Of a stretch of 5,051 nucleotides of DNA, positions 3,599 to 5,051 are shown piece after piece (position 1 is the stretch's first letter; every line of letters starts with the position of its first letter). Made by a program: the position numbers and the translations under genes. The notes under the pieces are model-generated. The model searched no databases and was not told the DNA's origin. It saw only the letters and a program-made list of their open reading frames with translations. Source of the DNA: Blastococcus sp. (GTDB lineage Bacteria; Actinomycetota; Actinomycetes; Mycobacteriales; Geodermatophilaceae); the NCBI GenBank assembly GCA_025963345.1, contig JAOPUS010000187.1, positions 1-5,051 of the forward strand. Direction: 5' to 3'.

Positions 3599-5051
3599 GT
3601 GCGCGAGTTCAGCGTTCCCGCGACCACCGAGGTCGGCCCGGACGAGGCCTTGACCGACATGCTCGCCACCAACGTCGCCGAGCACGGCGACGAGGTCGGC
3701 CTGCGGGTCCGGCGCGACGGACAGTGGCAGGACGTCACCTGGAAGGAGTTCGGCGCCCAGGTCGCCGGCGTGGCCAAGGGCCTCGTCGCCGCCGGCGTCG
3801 CTCCCGGGGACCGCGTCGCCCTCCAGGCGAAGACCCGCTACGAGTGGACCGTCCTCGACTTCGCGATCTGGACCGCCGGCGCGGCCGTCGTCCCGATCTA
3901 CGAGACCTCCAGAGCCGACCAGGTCGCCTGGATCCTGTCGGACTCCGGTGCCACCGTGGTCGTCGTCGAGCGCGACGAGCACGCCGCGGCCGTCGAGTCC
4001 GTCCGCGAGCAGGCACCGGACCTGAAGTCGGTGTACGTCATCGACGACGGCGCCGTCGACCAGCTCACCGAGGCCGGCAAGAGCGTGCCCGACAGCGAGC
4101 TCGAGGCTCGCCGCGCCACTCTGAACGCCGAGAGCCTCGCCACGCTGATCTACACCAGCGGCACCACCGGGCGGCCCAAGGGCTGCGAGCTCACCCACAG
4201 CAACTTCCTGTTCGAGATCAACAACGGGATGACGCTGCTCGGCCGCTTCATGAACGTGCAGGGCTCGCTGCTGCTGTTCATCCCGCTGGCCCACGTGCTG
4301 GCCCGGGTGCTGCAGGTCGGCGCGATCAAGACCCGCACGGTGATCGGGCACACCCCCGACGTCAAGAACCTCCTCGAGGACCTCGGCGACTTCAGGCCCA
4401 CCTTCGTCCTCGCCGTCCCGCGGGTGTTCGAGAAGGTGTTCAACAGCGCCAAGGCGAAGGCCGAGGGTGACGGCAAGGGCAAGATCTTCGACAAGGCCGC
4501 GCAGGTGGCCATCGACTGGTCCCGGGCGCTGGACAAGGGCGGCCCCGGCCTCGCGCTCAAGGCGCAGCACGCCCTGTTCGACAAGCTCGTCTACGGCAAG
4601 CTCCGCGCCGCGCTCGGCGGCCGCTGCCTGGGCGCGATCTCCGGTGGTGCGCCGCTCGGTGACCGCCTCGGCCACTTCTTCCGCGGCATCGGCGTCATCG
4701 TCTACGAGGGCTACGGCCTCACCGAGACGACGGCCGCCGCAGCAGTCAACCACGACGACGCCCTGCGCATCGGCACCGTCGGCCGCCCGCTCCCCGGGGT
4801 GGCCGCGGCGATCGCCGACGACGGCGAGATCCTGCTCCGCGGCGGCGTGGTCATGCGCGGCTACTGGAAGAACGAGGACGCCACCAAGGAGGCAATCGAC
4901 TCGGAGGGCTGGTTCCACACCGGCGACCTCGGCGAGCTCGACAACGACGGCTTCCTCAAGATCACCGGTCGCAAGAAGGAGATCCTGGTGACGGCTGGTG
5001 GCAAGAACGTCGCTCCCGCGGTGCTGGAGGACCGGCTGCGCGCCAACCGCC
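3599..5051 (+). CDS. fadD15: Long-chain acyl-CoA synthetase, FadD15 type (3' end beyond window)
   Basis: The frame from GTG 3599 is open to the right edge, giving 484 complete codons of a protein usually near 600 residues. It belongs to the AMP-binding, adenylate-forming superfamily, which activates fatty acids with ATP to acyl-adenylate and then to acyl-CoA in the cytosol or at the inner membrane face. Motifs in order: P-loop-like YTSGTTGRPKG (185-195), FIPLAHVLAR (about 225-234), VPRVFEKV, the adenine-binding YGLTETT (372-378), GWFHTGDLG (437-445) with ribose-binding D443, and the hinge KITGRKKE (454-461) followed by TAGGKNVAPA. The mobile C-terminal domain with its catalytic lysine lies outside the window. 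From memory the N-terminus (MREFSVPA) and the body align with M. tuberculosis FadD15 (Rv2187). The start is fixed by GAGAGGA 6 nt upstream. A rare AGA arginine codon occurs at residue 105 (3911-3913). The gene diverges from the SRPBCC operon and may share control with it. Chain-length preference cannot be read from the sequence. Confidence 0.95.
   Translation, partial: MREFSVPATTEVGPDEALTDMLATNVAEHGDEVGLRVRRDGQWQDVTWKEFGAQVAGVAKGLVAAGVAPGDRVALQAKTRYEWTVLDFAIWTAGAAVVPIYETSRADQVAWILSDSGATVVVVERDEHAAAVESVREQAPDLKSVYVIDDGAVDQLTEAGKSVPDSELEARRATLNAESLATLIYTSGTTGRPKGCELTHSNFLFEINNGMTLLGRFMNVQGSLLLFIPLAHVLARVLQVGAIKTRTVIGHTPDVKNLLEDLGDFRPTFVLAVPRVFEKVFNSAKAKAEGDGKGKIFDKAAQVAIDWSRALDKGGPGLALKAQHALFDKLVYGKLRAALGGRCLGAISGGAPLGDRLGHFFRGIGVIVYEGYGLTETTAAAAVNHDDALRIGTVGRPLPGVAAAIADDGEILLRGGVVMRGYWKNEDATKEAIDSEGWFHTGDLGELDNDGFLKITGRKKEILVTAGGKNVAPAVLEDRLRANR

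Noticed and set aside
3442..3777. N-terminal extension of the SRPBCC protein to an upstream start at 3777.
   Set aside because: The extension would run through the divergent promoter and the 5' end of fadD15, is not protein-like, and the family fold is complete from the ATG at 3441.
3521..4918. Open frame of 465 codons on the minus strand opposite fadD15.
   Set aside because: It is exactly antisense to a gene with all adenylate-forming motifs. Its translation is low-complexity (Asp/Val/Gly/Leu-rich) with no recognisable domain. Such shadow frames are expected opposite GC-rich genes with C/G third positions.

Overview
This very GC-rich window, with a strong G/C bias at third codon positions and several GTG starts, looks like actinobacterial chromosome. 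Gene content and order suggest a Geodermatophilaceae- or Pseudonocardiales-like organism. That placement is an inference from protein resemblance and composition; no search was run. I see no mobile elements, CRISPR arrays, tRNA or rRNA genes.

Layout. (1) 1-438 (+) is the 3' end of a gene for an ornithine-cyclodeaminase / 'LOR/SDH' (TIGR00300-type) protein; its 5' part lies left of the window. (2) 439-532 is a short gap between converging genes, holding a perfect 8-bp-stem hairpin next to the glucokinase stop codon. (3) 533-3441 (-) is a compact four-gene operon, transcribed right to left: a small SRPBCC (START-like) protein, an ArsA/GET3-family P-loop protein with a C-terminal HSP20-like domain, a 114-residue protein with a CxxCxxC cluster, and a ROK-family glucokinase. 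The junctions are a 7-bp gap followed by two 4-bp stop/start overlaps (ATGA, then GTGA), so translational coupling is likely. (4) 3442-3598 is a divergent promoter region. It has a TAGATT -10-like box for the rightward gene, a CTAC-N6-GTAG dyad where the -35 should be, and a TAGCCT box placed as in leaderless promoters for the leftward operon. (5) 3599-5051 (+) is a long-chain acyl-CoA synthetase of the FadD15 type, 484 codons long so far and running off the right edge.

How the genes fit together. As I recall it, FadD15 diverging from SRPBCC and ArsA-like genes resembles the Mycobacterium tuberculosis Rv2184c-Rv2187 neighbourhood, and Streptomyces has glucokinase near related genes. The grouping therefore appears conserved in actinobacteria while its joint function is obscure. 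The most thought-provoking points are the ArsA-like protein, which has lost both Walker A lysines and the usual switch motifs, and its tight coupling to a Cys-cluster protein and a sugar kinase beside a fatty-acid activation gene. A role in handling a hydrophobic ligand or envelope lipid precursor is possible but speculative.
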